Source of the DNA: an uncultured Clostridia bacterium
GTDB taxonomy: Bacteria > Bacillota > Clostridia > Christensenellales > Pumilibacteraceae
Direction: 5' to 3'
DNA length: 5,761 nucleotides
Assembly: GCA_900553555.1 (NCBI GenBank)
Contig: USEG01000062.1
Location: forward strand, 1-5,761
Under the pieces are notes generated by a model, which did no database searches, was not told the DNA's origin, and saw only the letters and a program-made list of their open reading frames with translations. Each line of letters opens with the position of its first letter. Positions within the stretch are counted from its first letter, which is position 1. Shown here piece after piece: positions 5,004-5,761 of the stretch. Both the position numbers and the translations under genes were made by a program.

Positions 5004-5761
5004 TTAGCTTAAATCCCGTTCTTTGTCCGCAACTGTTGCGGCGACTTCAGGACGGGTTTGTTCCGGGCGGCGGTCAAAAAGTTCGTCAGCGGCAGCAACC
5101 GCCTTTTCTTTTTTAGGCAGAATTTTTACTTCGAACATTCTCAAAAAGCTGCGGCTTTTCGCATTGGCAACGGCGCATAAAATACCCACCGCAAGCGCTC
5201 CTATCGCATCGACGATAAGGTCGCCCATGGTATCCATGAGCGCCGCACGGCCCACATATTCTTCCAGCGTGTGGTCGTTGCGGAACTTTTGCATGTTGGC
5301 GCCCACAATGCCGTCGATGGTAAATTCATAAATTTCCCACAAAACACCGCACATTACCGCAAAGGAAAAGGCGTAAAGCACCACGCTCCCGGCGCCCACC
5401 TTCTCGTTGTCTTTCGTGATTCTGTTGAGAAAAAACATGCCCGCAAGTCCCAGAAGTATGCCGCTGAGCGTGTGGTTGAATTTATCCCACCACTTGGTGT
5501 TTATGTAAAGCCCCATAAATGTGCCGCCGAATACGGATATAAGTATAAAGCAGTTAAACGCTATGGTAAAAGCGGCCGGAATATACACCCTGCATCTGCG
5601 CAGCACAAACGGCACAAACACAAGGCACAGCGCACCAGCGCGCTGCACTAATTCGTACATGCCGTACTTGCCATAACCGTATATGGGAGATTCTTTGCCC
5701 GTTATCATGGATACGGTCGCATAGACGAGACAAAACGCGAAAACGGCGGCCGTGATTACAA
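5004..5761 (-). CDS. DUF2238/YjdF-like multi-pass membrane protein, N-terminus beyond edge
   Basis: 251 codons are visible; the start is outside the window. The first in-frame ATG is at 5708, but no ribosome site precedes it and the 17 codons before it stay open and encode a hydrophobic helix (ITAAVFAFCLVYATVS), so the gene very likely continues rightward. Counting from that internal Met: membrane helices about 24-36, 43-60, 82-95, 107-126 and 160-182, then a hydrophilic, probably cytosolic tail of about 50 residues ending at TAA 5004. Family motifs: WWDKFNHTLSG (73-83), LWEIYEFTID (123-132) and DTMGDLIVDAIGA (159-171), whose conserved Asp, Glu and His lie in or near membrane helices and could bind a metal or protons. 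Molecular function of the family is unknown; E. coli YjdF is a relative. The surface protein gene follows after 55 nt with no terminator, suggesting co-transcription. Confidence 0.82.
   Translation of the reverse strand, partial: VITAAVFAFCLVYATVSMITGKESPIYGYGKYGMYELVQRAGALCLVFVPFVLRRCRVYIPAAFTIAFNCFILISVFGGTFMGLYINTKWWDKFNHTLSGILLGLAGMFFLNRITKDNEKVGAGSVVLYAFSFAVMCGVLWEIYEFTIDGIVGANMQKFRNDHTLEEYVGRAALMDTMGDLIVDAIGALAVGILCAVANAKSRSFLRMFEVKILPKKEKAVAAADELFDRRPEQTRPEVAATVADKERDLS

Overview
The window looks like a piece of a bacterial chromosome from a Gram-positive, Clostridia-like organism. The evidence is three kinds of envelope protein typical of that group (two lipoproteins with MxxC-type or LVAC lipoboxes, and a signal-peptide protein with MBG/Ig-like domains), consensus sigma-A promoters with 17-bp spacing, strong GGAGG ribosome sites, and TTG/GTG starts. 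The base composition is mixed, with GC-rich coding and AT-rich gaps, which would fit an uncultured gut Clostridia lineage. That placement is inference; there is no rRNA or other marker gene to confirm it.

Every gene I can support is on the minus strand, so transcription runs from high to low coordinates. From the right edge: (a) a membrane protein of the DUF2238/YjdF type whose start lies beyond the window; (b) after a 55-nt gap, a secreted and membrane-anchored surface protein with two MBG-like Ig domains; (c) a possible 48-codon, very basic small ORF filling the next gap; (d) an N-terminally membrane-anchored protein with a long acidic, low-complexity tail. No terminator is visible among these, so (a)-(d) may be one operon. 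Then come three units that look independently transcribed: (e) a small acidic lipoprotein of unknown function, closed by a clear terminator; (f) galM, aldose 1-epimerase, with its own consensus promoter, an inverted repeat over the -35 box and a terminator just after the stop; (g) a DUF4349 lipoprotein with its own promoter, running off the left edge.

Apart from galM (cytosolic, galactose/glucose anomer interconversion) all products are envelope proteins. No gene shown works with galM in a sugar pathway, so it appears to be a stand-alone housekeeping gene here. I see no mobile elements, CRISPR arrays, tRNA or rRNA genes. No non-coding stretch exceeds 300 bases; the largest gaps (825-1025 and 2061-2299) hold the promoters and terminators listed. 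The most interesting points are the coupled small ORF at 3778-3924, the start corrections for (b), (c/d) and (a), and the inverted repeats that overlap the -35 boxes of both clear promoters. I do not see convincing evidence of a new multi-gene system.
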